DNA of 64,000 nt, from positions 1 to 64,000 of the forward strand of contig JAICXB010000013.1 in the NCBI GenBank assembly GCA_025980765.1, given 5' to 3'. Source of the DNA: Terriglobales bacterium (GTDB lineage Bacteria > Acidobacteriota > Terriglobia > Terriglobales > Acidobacteriaceae). A program made the translations under genes and the position numbers. Positions 55,218 to 63,822 of the stretch are shown here, one piece after another (position 1 is the stretch's first letter; every line of letters starts with the position of its first letter). The notes under the pieces were generated by a model. It was given only the letters and a program-made list of their open reading frames with translations. It was not told the DNA's origin and did no database searches.

Positions 55218-55526
55218 TTATGCCAGCTCATCCAACATCGCTTCCATTTCGGAACGAGCGTGCTGGTTTCCGGTACGCTGCGCGCAGGCGATTCCATTCT
55301 GCAGCATGGCACGGGCTTCATCCTCACGTGCAGATTTGATCAGAGTTTGCGCCGCCATCTGATAACCGGCAGTGTAGTCGGGATTGGCTTCGAGCAGTTT
55401 GGAAAATTCGACGAGAGAAGTCTCAGTTTGACCGCGGTTGGCGTATTCCATCGCCAACCCGTAACGCGCGAACGCGTCGGTCGGATTTTGCGCGAGAACT
55501 TCCTGCAGCATGGCAATGCGGTCCAT
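55218..55526 (-). CDS. Small TPR protein
   Basis: This 102-residue protein has two TPR-like helix pairs (AFARYGLAMEYANRGQTETS and PDYTAGYQMAAQTLIKSARE). TPR proteins mediate protein contacts. It follows purQ by 2 nt on the same strand and is probably co-transcribed. The 3' end abuts a family A2 array. Confidence 0.82.
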   Translation of the reverse strand: MDRIAMLQEVLAQNPTDAFARYGLAMEYANRGQTETSLVEFSKLLEANPDYTAGYQMAAQTLIKSAREDEARAMLQNGIACAQRTGNQHARSEMEAMLDELA

Positions 55527-55528
55527 GG

Positions 55529-56224
55529 TTATTTGTGCGCCAGCGCACCGGCCATGGCTTGAAAAATCTTGAGTCCATCGGCGGAGCCGAGCAGCGATTC
55601 ACTACAGCGGTCTGGATGAGGCATCATGCCGAGTACGTTGCGGCCTTCATTGCAGATGCCGGCAATATTGTCGAGCGAGCCATTGGGATTCGCCTCGGCG
55701 ATCACTTTGCCGTCGAGAGTCGCATAGCGGAAAACAACGCGGTGATCGCGCCGGAGCTGCGCCAGCGTCTCGGTCTCGCAAAAGTAGTTGCCTTCCATGT
55801 GCCCGATGGGGATTTCGAGCACTTCGCCTTCCTGGCAGGTATGAGTAAATGGCGTGTCGGAGCTCTCTACCCGCAGATGCACCGGTTTGCAGACGTACTT
55901 CAATCCGGCATTGCGCAGCAGCGCCCCGGGGAGCAGTCCGGCCTCGCAGAGGATCTGAAATCCGTTGCAGATACCCAGCACCAGCCCACCACCCGCGGCG
56001 AAGCGCTTCACTGGCTGCATGATCGATGCAAATTTGGCGATAGCGCCGGTGCGCAGGTAGTCTCCATAGGCAAAGCCGCCGGGGACCACGATCGCATCGC
56101 AGTTCTCGAGATCGTGACTCTCGTGCCAGAGAAATGTGACCGGCTGTTTGGCCGCGTGCTCGATGGAGTAAAACGCGTCGTGATCGCAGTTCGAACCGGG
56201 AAAGACGAGTACGCCGAATTTCAT
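55529..56224 (-). CDS. purQ: Phosphoribosylformylglycinamidine synthase subunit PurQ
   Basis: This 231-residue protein is the glutaminase subunit of FGAM synthase in purine synthesis. The glutamine-amidotransferase nucleophile is Cys in [10 protein letters not shown]; the oxyanion region is [12 protein letters not shown]; the catalytic His-Glu region is [11 protein letters not shown]. It works with PurL and PurS, which are not in the window. TAGACT at 56233-56238 lies 8 nt upstream of ATG 56224 with no ribosome binding site. Confidence 0.96.
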   Translation of the reverse strand: MKFGVLVFPGSNCDHDAFYSIEHAAKQPVTFLWHESHDLENCDAIVVPGGFAYGDYLRTGAIAKFASIMQPVKRFAAGGGLVLGICNGFQILCEAGLLPGALLRNAGLKYVCKPVHLRVESSDTPFTHTCQEGEVLEIPIGHMEGNYFCETETLAQLRRDHRVVFRYATLDGKVIAEANPNGSLDNIAGICNEGRNVLGMMPHPDRCSESLLGSADGLKIFQAMAGALAHK

Positions 56225-56319
56225 TTGTAATCAGTCTAGCATCGAGAACTTCATCAGTTAAGCTGTACTCGCGGGTTGCTGGCGAATGAAATTACAGACA
56301 CTTTCGCAGGAGAACTGAA

Positions 56320-57693
56320 GTGCTTCGCAAATGGATCCAGCAGCCCATCAGCTCCTGGCGTTATCTCATATTGGGCTTCGTGTTGTTCGCAGTAAAGTTT
56401 GAGCTCGATCGGGTAATTGCCCTCTTCTTTCATCGTCCCTGGTCGCTCAATGATTACTGGCGCGCCGGCAGTTACGAAGCATTGATCGCTGGGCAGCCCG
56501 CCTGGAGTTTTCTGTTGTCAATGGCTGCGGTTGCATTGCCTTTCATAGCGATCGGAATTGTATTGACCATTCGCCGACTTCGGACAATCGATTGGCCACT
56601 GTGGCTTTCCATCCTGTTCTTCGTACCTGCGGTCAACCTGCTGCTCTTTTTGCTCTTGCTTGCGTGGCCAACTCACCCGAAGAGCTATGCCGAATTGTCC
56701 GCACTGGACCCGAACTGGCTTCGAGATCGGCTGCCCGAAAAACAGCTCGGCGCAGCCATGGCTGGAGTCCTCGCAACCGTTCCCTATGCGGTCGTCATCG
56801 TGATGTTTTCGACCACGCTGCTGAAGCAGTACAGTTCAGGACTGTTTCTTGGATTGCCGTTTGTAATGGGCTTCGTTGCGACTGCTGTCTACAACGCGAA
56901 GCACCGCCACGGACTGGGATCTTCGCTGTTCGTTAGTGTCTGTTCGGTGATGCTGCTGGGGATGGTGCTCACTATGGTCGCAATCGAAGGAGTTTTGTGT
57001 CTGCTGATGGCGATTCCCATTGCGGTTCCATTGGCGCTCGGCGGCTCACTGGTTGCGTACGCCTTGTGTGGCGTGCATCGGCCTGCGGCCCCTGATCTTG
57101 CTGTGGGAATGGTTCTTCTGCTGCCAGGGATGCTGGTAATGCAGCATGCTTGGCGACCAAATCCAGAGTTGGCCGTGCGCACCTCGGTAATTGTTCATGC
57201 CGCTCCCGAAACAGTGTGGAGGAATCTGATCGGGTTTGCATTGCTGCCGCCGCCGACGGAATGGATGTTCCGTGCCGGAATCGCCTATCCGACACGAGCG
57301 CAAATTGAAGGGATTGGAGCCGGAGCGATCCGCCGATGCGTATTCTCGACTGGCGCCTTCGTGGAACCCATCCGCGTGTGGGATGAGCCACATCTGCTGG
57401 CATTCGACGTGGCATCCCAGCCTCCGGCGTTGCAAGAGCTGAGTCCGTACCACAGCCTTGATCCAGTCCATCTTCAGGGAAACTACTTGCGCTCTCGCCA
57501 TGGGCAGTTCCTGCTTAAGCCGCTTCCGGGAGGCGACACAGAACTCGAGGGTACCACCTGGTACGAGCTGCGCTTCTGGCCTTCAGGTTATTGGCATCTC
57601 TGGTCGGATGCCATCATTCATAGAATCCATCGGCGAGTGCTCGATCATATAAAACTGCAGGCAGAACGAGCGCCACGCGACAATTTCGATTGA
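56320..57693 (+). CDS. Multi-pass membrane protein with C-terminal SRPBCC-like domain
   Basis: This 457-residue protein has about seven hydrophobic segments (residues 15-285) and a soluble C-terminal half (about 290-450) that resembles the START/SRPBCC (polyketide cyclase-like) fold: SVIVHAAPETVWRNLIGFA and TWYELRFWPSGYWHLWSDAI. The N-terminal half has DUF805-like loops. SRPBCC domains bind hydrophobic ligands, so a membrane-ligand role is possible. GCAGGAG lies about 8 nt before the GTG at 56320. The combination is uncommon. It stands alone. Confidence 0.75.
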   Translation: MLRKWIQQPISSWRYLILGFVLFAVKFELDRVIALFFHRPWSLNDYWRAGSYEALIAGQPAWSFLLSMAAVALPFIAIGIVLTIRRLRTIDWPLWLSILFFVPAVNLLLFLLLLAWPTHPKSYAELSALDPNWLRDRLPEKQLGAAMAGVLATVPYAVVIVMFSTTLLKQYSSGLFLGLPFVMGFVATAVYNAKHRHGLGSSLFVSVCSVMLLGMVLTMVAIEGVLCLLMAIPIAVPLALGGSLVAYALCGVHRPAAPDLAVGMVLLLPGMLVMQHAWRPNPELAVRTSVIVHAAPETVWRNLIGFALLPPPTEWMFRAGIAYPTRAQIEGIGAGAIRRCVFSTGAFVEPIRVWDEPHLLAFDVASQPPALQELSPYHSLDPVHLQGNYLRSRHGQFLLKPLPGGDTELEGTTWYELRFWPSGYWHLWSDAIIHRIHRRVLDHIKLQAERAPRDNFD

Positions 57694-57713
57694 TCCGATC
57701 GCCAGAGCAATGG

Positions 57714-58082
57714 TCAGCCTTTTGGCCTGGTTTTTCTGGATCCGCGTTTCTTACTTCCGGTCTTCGCGTTCTTCTCCATCCGTAGCCTCCATGCCACATG
57801 GAGCGCTCCTGCCAGAACTGCTTCGTTGGCGGCGGCTAATCGAATATGTGTCGCTCCCATTCTTCCCCAACCGCCTGCAACTGGCACAAACATTTCCGGC
57901 TGCTCTTCCACAAACGCCGACTGCTGCTCCTGTGTCAGCATCAGATTGCCGTAGCCCTGATCCTGCGAGGCAAGGGTGGCGAAGATTTTTCCGCCAACAC
58001 GGAAATCGGGAGCGCCCATATGCGACCCTTCTTTTGCGCCTTCAAGGCTCAATGCAATGCGGCGAAAGTCTGCGGCTTTCAT
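57714..58082 (-). CDS. MmcQ/YjbR-family protein
   Basis: This 122-residue protein matches the YjbR/MmcQ fold: MKAADFRRIALSLEGAKEGS, HMGAPDFRVGGKIFATLA and the central beta strands. Members are small cytosolic proteins of uncertain, possibly DNA-binding, function. The C terminus has an extra basic tail (KKRGSRKTRPKG). It follows rluB on the same strand 43 nt later. No Shine-Dalgarno sequence is obvious. Confidence 0.85.
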   Translation of the reverse strand: MKAADFRRIALSLEGAKEGSHMGAPDFRVGGKIFATLASQDQGYGNLMLTQEQQSAFVEEQPEMFVPVAGGWGRMGATHIRLAAANEAVLAGALHVAWRLRMEKNAKTGSKKRGSRKTRPKG

Positions 58083-58125
58083 GTTTTTGAACTCATGAGT
58101 TCTTCAGTTCCAAGGATGCGGAGCC

Positions 58126-59091
58126 TCAGCCTCGCTGCTTGCGCCGCGAGTCGCCTCGTTCCCGGAAGGACTTACCTGTGGCGCGCTTGGCTGGGCCAAA
58201 GCTGCGCTTGGAGTTTTGCTCCTGGCCTCGGCGATCGTCTCGCCGAGTTGAAGTGCTCCTGAAGGGCCGCCTTGCGGCAGCCCGACTCGCGCGCTCCGGA
58301 CGGTTGGATTGGCGTTCTGGGCGACGGTCGACAGCTTTCGGCGCCCGCCCCGGCTCCGCAGAGATCGCGTACTTCAAACGCGAAACTTCCTGTGGCGATA
58401 ACGCGCGCGATTCGCCGGGTGGAATATCCAGCTCCAGCGGGCCGTAGCGAACGCGGCGAATCTTCTCGGCATGATGTCCGATCTCTTCAAACATTTTGCG
58501 GATTTGCCGGTTGCGGCCCTCGTGCAGGACAACTTCCAGCCAGGGATTGTCGGCTTCTTTGATTACGCGGATCTGCGCTGGAGCGGTGCGCACGCGCTTT
58601 CTTGGATCGCGTTCTTCGGAGATCGAAACCCCGGCGCGCAGTCGCCGAAGTTGCTCCGGCGCGGGCTGGCCGGCGACCTTCACCAGATAAGTTTTCGGAA
58701 TGTGCGAGGCAGCTTTCATCAGCTTGTGCGCGAGATCGCCGTCGTTCGTGAGCAGCAGCAGGCCTTCGGAGTTGAAGTCAAGCCGGCCAATGGGATACAC
58801 GCGCGCTTTGCTGCGAACCAGTTCCATCACCGTGGGGCGTCCCTCCGGATCGGAGACCGTCGTCACGTAGCCGCGAGGCTTATTGAGGGCGATGTATTCG
58901 TGGCGCTCCGCGCCGGCAAGCAGCTTGCCGTTTACGCGAATGGAATCGGTTTCGGGATCCGCTTTGCTTCCCAACTCGGTAATGACTACGCCATTGACGC
59001 TGACCTGTCCGCTCGCAATCAGTTCTTCGGATTTGCGGCGCGAGGCGATGCCGGCAGCGGCGATGATCTTTTGCAATCGTTCGGCGGTCAT
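58126..59091 (-). CDS. rluB: RluB/RsuA-type 16S/23S rRNA pseudouridine synthase
   Basis: This 321-residue protein has an N-terminal S4 RNA-binding domain (ERLQKIIAAAGIASRRKSEE) and a pseudouridine synthase domain. The catalytic Asp is in GRLDFNSEGLLLLTNDG; KTYLVKV and EGRNRQIRKMFEEIGH follow. A long basic tail (about 245-321, Arg/Ser/Lys-rich) extends past the catalytic domain, longer than in E. coli RluB. It lies 6 nt after scpB, a conserved pairing in many bacteria. RluB modifies 23S rRNA; RsuA modifies 16S, so the exact target is inferred. Confidence 0.9.
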   Translation of the reverse strand: MTAERLQKIIAAAGIASRRKSEELIASGQVSVNGVVITELGSKADPETDSIRVNGKLLAGAERHEYIALNKPRGYVTTVSDPEGRPTVMELVRSKARVYPIGRLDFNSEGLLLLTNDGDLAHKLMKAASHIPKTYLVKVAGQPAPEQLRRLRAGVSISEERDPRKRVRTAPAQIRVIKEADNPWLEVVLHEGRNRQIRKMFEEIGHHAEKIRRVRYGPLELDIPPGESRALSPQEVSRLKYAISAEPGRAPKAVDRRPERQSNRPERASRAAARRPFRSTSTRRDDRRGQEQNSKRSFGPAKRATGKSFRERGDSRRKQRG

Positions 59092-59097
59092 GTCGAG

Positions 59098-59877
59098 CTA
59101 TTCCGTGTTCGTGGACTCGACCGCTTTCTCTCGAAAGTGGCCTTGGGCATCGGCGCTCTCCGCGCCCGGAGCTGCGATGTGCTCTCCGGCAGATTGGGTC
59201 GGTTCGGGCTCGCTATCCGGCACGCCGGTAGCGTCGGCCACGGCCCCTGCAGGGAAGAGGTCGCTCTGTGCGGCTGAGGTGAGCTTCTCGAATTCCTCGA
59301 TGCTGGGCAGTTCGTTCAGGTCTTTCAATCCGAAGCGCAGGAGGAAATCCTTCGTCGTCTTATAGAGGATAGGCCGGCCAATCACCTGCTTGCGACCTGC
59401 AGTGGTGATGAGCTTGCGCGAGATCAGGCTGGCCAGCACTCCGCTGGAATCCACTCCGCGAATTTCCGAGATCTCCGGCGCCGTGACCGGTTGCTTGTAG
59501 GCGATGACTGCCAGCGTTTCCAGCGCCTGCAATGAGAGTTTGATCGGTGCTTTCAGACTCTTGGCGAAGGCGCGAACCGCGTCGTGATGTTCGGGCTTGG
59601 TGGACATGCGATATCCACCGGCAATCTGGCGAATCTCCAGCCCATGGTCCGCCGAGTCGTACTCGGCGGCGAGTTGCTCGATAATTTCCCGAACGCGCTT
59701 GCGCCCGCGGTCTCGTTGCTGTTTAGCTTCCGCGGGTTGTGCCTCGCTGGCCTCCGGTGTGGATTCCGACGATTGCTCGGATGCGATGTCATCCGCCACC
59801 ACGCCGAGAATCTGATCAACCGTGACGGGTTCTTCGGCGGCGTAAATAATGGCTTCGATTTTTGCTTTCAAGCTCAT
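59098..59877 (-). CDS. scpB: Segregation and condensation protein B
   Basis: This 259-residue protein is ScpB, a winged-helix partner of Smc and ScpA in chromosome condensation. ATG 59877 (MSLKAKIEAIIYAAEEPVTV) is chosen; the longer frame starts in a family J remnant. Core features are SLQALETLAVIAYKQPVTAPEIS and LGRPILYKTTKDFL-like IGRPILYKTTKDFLLRFGL. An acidic insert (about 40-65, EQSSESTPEASEAQPAEAK) and an acidic C-terminal tail are additions. It lies between scpA and rluB. Confidence 0.93.
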   Translation of the reverse strand: MSLKAKIEAIIYAAEEPVTVDQILGVVADDIASEQSSESTPEASEAQPAEAKQQRDRGRKRVREIIEQLAAEYDSADHGLEIRQIAGGYRMSTKPEHHDAVRAFAKSLKAPIKLSLQALETLAVIAYKQPVTAPEISEIRGVDSSGVLASLISRKLITTAGRKQVIGRPILYKTTKDFLLRFGLKDLNELPSIEEFEKLTSAAQSDLFPAGAVADATGVPDSEPEPTQSAGEHIAAPGAESADAQGHFREKAVESTNTE

Positions 59878-59879
59878 TG

Positions 59880-59950
59880 GAAAATTGCGAATGCCCGAAT
59901 TTTGAATTCTTGAATTTTTATGCCACTCAGAATTCAAGACTCATCATTCA
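59880..59950. repeat. Degenerate family J array between scpA and scpB
   Basis: AATTTTGAATTCTTGAATTT and CAGAATTCAAGACTC words form a weak inverted pair. It separates scpA and scpB, which are usually adjacent. Confidence 0.65.
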
Positions 59951-59958
59951 ACCCTTGT

Positions 59959-60774
59959 CTATCTCCAATCATCCATCACTGCCGAGCCTTCGCCCAGAAC
60001 GGTATCGAAATTCTCGTGCTTTTTGATGAATATTTCGCCGAAGACCGCGTCTTGTCGCAACAGAATCGCCTGCAGGCGGACCAGTTCAAGCAATGCAAGA
60101 AAGGTACAAACTAGCGCACGTCTGGATTGCACCGGCTGCAGCAGTCGTTTCAGACGCAATGGTCGATCTTCAAGCAGCAGCCGGCGGCGTAGATAATCGA
60201 TCATCTGACCCACGGTCACCGTTTCCTCATCTACTTTGAGGACCGGCCGCTCGCGCACGCGATCGAGTATTTGCTGAAAGGTGCGCACCAGGTCCACCAC
60301 GTCGGCGGCCATCTCCGGCTCAGTGCCTTCGTCTTCCTTGAACTCCTTCAGCGCCGGATTACTCCAGACAGCCTCTTCAATCTGCTGCTTTTGATGCAGC
60401 ATTTGGGCGGCATTTTTGAACTTCTCATGCTCGAGTAGCCGCTCGACCAATTCGCTGCGCGGATCCTCCTGCGCCTCAGCCGGATTGTCGGTATCGCGCG
60501 GCAGCAGCATCTTTGACTTGATGTGGATCAACAGCGATGCCATGTAGATGAACTCAGCTGCGACATTCACGTCGAGCTGTTTCAGATTCTCGACGTATCC
60601 CAGATATTGCGCGGTGATTTTGGCGATTGGAATGTCATAGATGTCGATGTCCTGCTTGCGGATGAGATCGAGCAGCAGATCGAGCGGGCCGTCATAGACC
60701 TCGCCGACAGTGACTGCGAAGGGGAACTCACTGGATGGTTCGCGCGCCGGGTTGGATTGTATGTCTGGCATCAC
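59959..60774 (-). CDS. scpA: Segregation and condensation protein A
   Basis: This 271-residue protein is ScpA, the kleisin that bridges Smc heads and binds ScpB. The N-terminal core is YDGPLDLLLDLIRKQDIDIYDI and the adjacent IAKITAQYLGYV. A region with LNVAAEFIYMASLLIHIKSKML follows and the C-terminal winged-helix has LVCTFLALLELVRLQAILLRQD. It lies downstream of trpS in the same direction, 68 nt away. Confidence 0.95.
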   Translation of the reverse strand: MMPDIQSNPAREPSSEFPFAVTVGEVYDGPLDLLLDLIRKQDIDIYDIPIAKITAQYLGYVENLKQLDVNVAAEFIYMASLLIHIKSKMLLPRDTDNPAEAQEDPRSELVERLLEHEKFKNAAQMLHQKQQIEEAVWSNPALKEFKEDEGTEPEMAADVVDLVRTFQQILDRVRERPVLKVDEETVTVGQMIDYLRRRLLLEDRPLRLKRLLQPVQSRRALVCTFLALLELVRLQAILLRQDAVFGEIFIKKHENFDTVLGEGSAVMDDWR

Positions 60775-60842
60775 TCAGGATCACTGACAAAGAACACAAT
60801 TCGAAATCATTAGCGAACGAAGGTTCCTTCGGCCAAATGGCC

Positions 60843-61967
60843 TCAGGATGACCCGACTTTAATTTCCGCAGATTCTTGATATCCCTTCGTCATCTTCATC
60901 GCTGCGCGCACTTCTTTCATTGTCGCTTCGCTCGCCGTCCGAGCCTTCTCAGCGCCGTTCTCGAGGATCTCCCACGCCTCTTTCGGATGCTGTTCGTAAT
61001 GTTCCCGGCGCTCCCGGATGGGATTCAGGATTTTCAGCAGCGCGTCGGCGGCCCAACTCTTGCACTCGATGCATCCAATTCCCGCGCTGCGGCACCCCGC
61101 ATACACCTCCTGAAGTGTAGCTCCGGAACTAAAAATCTTATGCACATCTCCGACTGGACAGACGTCGGGATTCCCGGGATCGTTTCGCCGCACCCGCGCC
61201 GGGTCGGTGACCATGGTCTTGAGCTTCTGCCGGACCACCGGCTCAGAGTCGCTCATGAGAATGGAATTGTCATACGACTTCGACATCTTGCGCCCATCGG
61301 TTCCGGGCAGCTTCGGCGAGGGTGTCAGTAGCGCCTGCGGTTCGGGGAAGACATAGGTGTGCTGCGGCTCGCGATCTCCTTGTCTGCCCAGTTTGGGATA
61401 GAAGCTGTTGAAGCGCCGCGCAATCTCGCGGGTGATCTCGATGTGCGGCACCTGGTCTTCGCCTACCGGAACAAAGTGAGCCTGGTAGAGCATGATGTCC
61501 GCCGATTGCAGCAGCGGGTAGCCCAGGAATCCGTAGGTGTTCAAATCCTTATCGCGGATATTCTGCTGCTGCTCCTTGTAGCTGGGCACGCGCTCCAGCC
61601 AGCCCAGAGGCGTGATCATTGAGAGCAGAAGATGCAGCTCCGCGTGCTGTGGCACGTGCGACTGAATAAACATCGTGCACTTCTTCGGATCGAGACCGGC
61701 GGCCAGATAATCGAGCATCACCTCCACCGAATTCTGCTTCACTTGCGAAGTATCGGCGTAATCGGTGGTCAGCGCGTGCCAATCGGCAATGAAGAAGAAG
61801 CAATCGTAGCTGTCCTGCAGCTTCACCCAGTTAGCGAGTGCGCCCACGTAATTGCCGAGGTGGAGCTTGCCGGTAGAACGCATGCCGCTGAGGATGCGCT
61901 GCTTTCCTTGGGACGCGTTCTGCTTCGGAGTAGATGAATTCCGTGCGGGGGCCTGAGTATCTTGCAT
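60843..61967 (-). CDS. trpS: Tryptophanyl-tRNA synthetase
   Basis: This 374-residue class I synthetase charges tRNA-Trp. The HIGH-type motif is in GKLHLGNYVGAL and the KMSKS motif in GRKMSKSYDNS. The N-terminal 25 residues (QAPARNSSTPKQNASQGKQ) are an extension beyond the usual start of IleRS-like TrpRS. ATG 61967 overlaps the stop of the M50 protease gene by one base (TGATG), so the two are translationally coupled. The C-terminal helical region contains two Cys (GCRSAGIGCIECKSW). Confidence 0.96.
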   Translation of the reverse strand: MQDTQAPARNSSTPKQNASQGKQRILSGMRSTGKLHLGNYVGALANWVKLQDSYDCFFFIADWHALTTDYADTSQVKQNSVEVMLDYLAAGLDPKKCTMFIQSHVPQHAELHLLLSMITPLGWLERVPSYKEQQQNIRDKDLNTYGFLGYPLLQSADIMLYQAHFVPVGEDQVPHIEITREIARRFNSFYPKLGRQGDREPQHTYVFPEPQALLTPSPKLPGTDGRKMSKSYDNSILMSDSEPVVRQKLKTMVTDPARVRRNDPGNPDVCPVGDVHKIFSSGATLQEVYAGCRSAGIGCIECKSWAADALLKILNPIRERREHYEQHPKEAWEILENGAEKARTASEATMKEVRAAMKMTKGYQESAEIKVGSS

Positions 61968-62653
61968 CAGAGTCTCATGAGCTGCGAGTTGAACAGGTTC
62001 ATTGTGCTTCCCAACATGGGACCAAGAATATGCAAGCGCCCGTCGAACAGCACCAGGATCCAGAGAAGAGCGATGCCCGAAATATCGTACACGCGCAGCA
62101 CACTCTGGGGCAGGAAGTGGCGGACTACGTGGCTGCCATCGAGCGGCGGCAGCGGAATGAGATTGAAGAGTCCGAGCAAGAGATTCAGCAACAGCGCTTC
62201 ATAGACGATCAGCGCAATCGGCATGATGGATGACGACGTGTTCACCAGCGCGTTCTGCGCCAGCGCCTGCACTACGTAATGTCCGACAGGCGAGGCCTTT
62301 GCAATGAGCGCCAGGACGACGAAGCATCCCACCGCGACGACGAAGTTGCTGATCGGACCAACCACCGCGGTGAGGATGTCGTCCATCACTTTGTTCTTGA
62401 AGTTGCGCGGATCGACTGGAGTCGGCTTTGCCCATCCCAACAGCGGCGCACCCGAGATCATGGCGATGGCTGGCAGCAGAATCGTGCCTACGAGGTCAAT
62501 GTGTTTGATGGGATTGAGGGTGACGCGTCCGAGCATGCGCGCTGTGGGATCGCCCAGACGATTCGCCATCCAGGCGTGCGAAGATTCGTGCACGCTGATC
62601 GCGAACAGAAACACGATGATCTCAAAAATGATGATGACTACTTTGAGGTCCAT
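61967..62653 (-). CDS. Site-2-type M50 zinc metalloprotease
   Basis: This 228-residue membrane protein has the M50 zinc motif HESSHAW (in ISVHESSHAWMANRLGD) at about residues 23-27 and the second ligand region NLIPLPPLDGSHV (Asp). Four or five hydrophobic helices surround them. It resembles the rhomboid-like S2P group encoded next to trpS and scpA in many bacteria; its substrate is unknown. TACCAT lies 13 nt before the ATG, weakly like a -10 box. Confidence 0.92.
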   Translation of the reverse strand: MDLKVVIIIFEIIVFLFAISVHESSHAWMANRLGDPTARMLGRVTLNPIKHIDLVGTILLPAIAMISGAPLLGWAKPTPVDPRNFKNKVMDDILTAVVGPISNFVVAVGCFVVLALIAKASPVGHYVVQALAQNALVNTSSSIMPIALIVYEALLLNLLLGLFNLIPLPPLDGSHVVRHFLPQSVLRVYDISGIALLWILVLFDGRLHILGPMLGSTMNLFNSQLMRL

Positions 62654-62710
62654 TGCGGAATGTTCGATGGTAGCACGCGCAGATTTGCGCGCCGGAAGCT
62701 CTCAAAATCT

Positions 62711-62803
62711 TTACCACTGAGGACACGGAGGGTCACAGAGGAAAAAAAGCCAGCTACAGGACAACGAATTCATCCGCTTTCCTCCGTGTCCTCTGTGGCC
62801 AAA
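62711..62803. repeat. Family A inverted array
   Basis: TTACCACTGAGGACACGGAG on the left faces CTCCGTGTCCTCTGTGGCC on the right with a 38-nt loop. The right end lies 3 nt from the acyltransferase stop. Confidence 0.9.
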
Positions 62804-62806
62804 CAC

Positions 62807-63640
62807 CTATTTCACTTCGCCGGCTTGTCTCACGGATGCTGGCGCGATGGTCTTTACCTTTACCGTCTTCGCCGGAACACCGGCCACCACATTGAACGAT
62901 GGCACATCCTTCGAGGCCACTCCCATCGATCCAACTAATCCATGTTCCGCAACGGTGACGCCGCTGAGCACGGTGGCGTGATACGTAATGCGGGCCTTTG
63001 GGCCGATGACCGTCTTGTGATTGGTCACGATCATGGCGTCATTCAGATCGTGAGAGTGCGAATAGATGTTGGCGTAATCGGAAACCGAGCTGCCTTCGCG
63101 AATGATCAGCTCGCCGCGATCGTCGAGCAGAACATATTTATGGATGACGCAGTTGTCCTCGATGATCAGGTTGTAGCCGAACGATATCTCAATTCCGTGG
63201 AACAACTTTACGTTCTCGCCAATATGTTTCAGCACGTGTTTGGCGATCATGTGTCGCATGCGATAGCCCAGCCAATGGTTGAGGCCTAACGGAGATCGGT
63301 CAAACATCATCCAGAACCAGATCAGCGGCTTGCGCGGCTCGTAGCGTGCAGCGTCGACGTCTCCGTAGTACTCCGGCTCAAGGGTGATGTTCCGTGGATC
63401 GAAAGAATGGGTGAGCGCGCGCGCGGCCAATTGCGATGTTACCGATGCATTGTCGTACTGCTCGTTTTCGTTCTCCGGACGATACGGGCGGCCAAGATAG
63501 ATCTGATGCAGAGCGTCGCGAACCACTTCGCATCGGTTCACGAAGTCGGGAATAGCGAACTGCCGGTCGAGATGATCGATCCAGGCAAGAAAGCTCTGCT
63601 CGGCGTCAGGATGAAGCGTGCGGTATTCGTAGCGAGGCAT
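62807..63640 (-). CDS. Left-handed beta-helix acyltransferase-like protein
   Basis: This 277-residue protein has an N-terminal helical region (about 1-90) and a hexapeptide-repeat beta-helix (about 135-265) with repeats such as IEDNCVIHKYVLLDDRGELI and AEHGLVGSMGVASKDVP. Such proteins are O- or N-acetyltransferases acting on sugars or lipids; catalytic His may lie in SHSHDLND. It lies between trpD and the M50 gene on the same strand, so it may belong to the same transcript. The substrate is unknown. Confidence 0.82.
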   Translation of the reverse strand: MPRYEYRTLHPDAEQSFLAWIDHLDRQFAIPDFVNRCEVVRDALHQIYLGRPYRPENENEQYDNASVTSQLAARALTHSFDPRNITLEPEYYGDVDAARYEPRKPLIWFWMMFDRSPLGLNHWLGYRMRHMIAKHVLKHIGENVKLFHGIEISFGYNLIIEDNCVIHKYVLLDDRGELIIREGSSVSDYANIYSHSHDLNDAMIVTNHKTVIGPKARITYHATVLSGVTVAEHGLVGSMGVASKDVPSFNVVAGVPAKTVKVKTIAPASVRQAGEVK

Positions 63641-63674
63641 GGCGGTCTGGGCTTTGATTCTATAGGAGGACTGA

Positions 63675-63822
63675 TTTCACCACGGAGGCACGGAGAACAC
63701 GGAGCAAAGGGTTTTGAATTCTTGATTTTTGAATATAAAACAAGGGACGACAGTGCCCAATCAACATTCAAAATTCAACATTCACGATCTTCCTCCGTGT
63801 TCTCCGTGCCTCCGTGGTGAAT
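63675..63822. repeat. Family A array enclosing a family J array
   Basis: The outer arms are TTTCACCACGGAGGCACGGA and CTCCGTGCCTCCGTGGTGAA. The inner part has TTTTGAATTCTTGATTTTTG facing ATTCAAAATTCAACATTCA in 7-nt steps. It ends exactly at the trpD stop. Confidence 0.93.
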
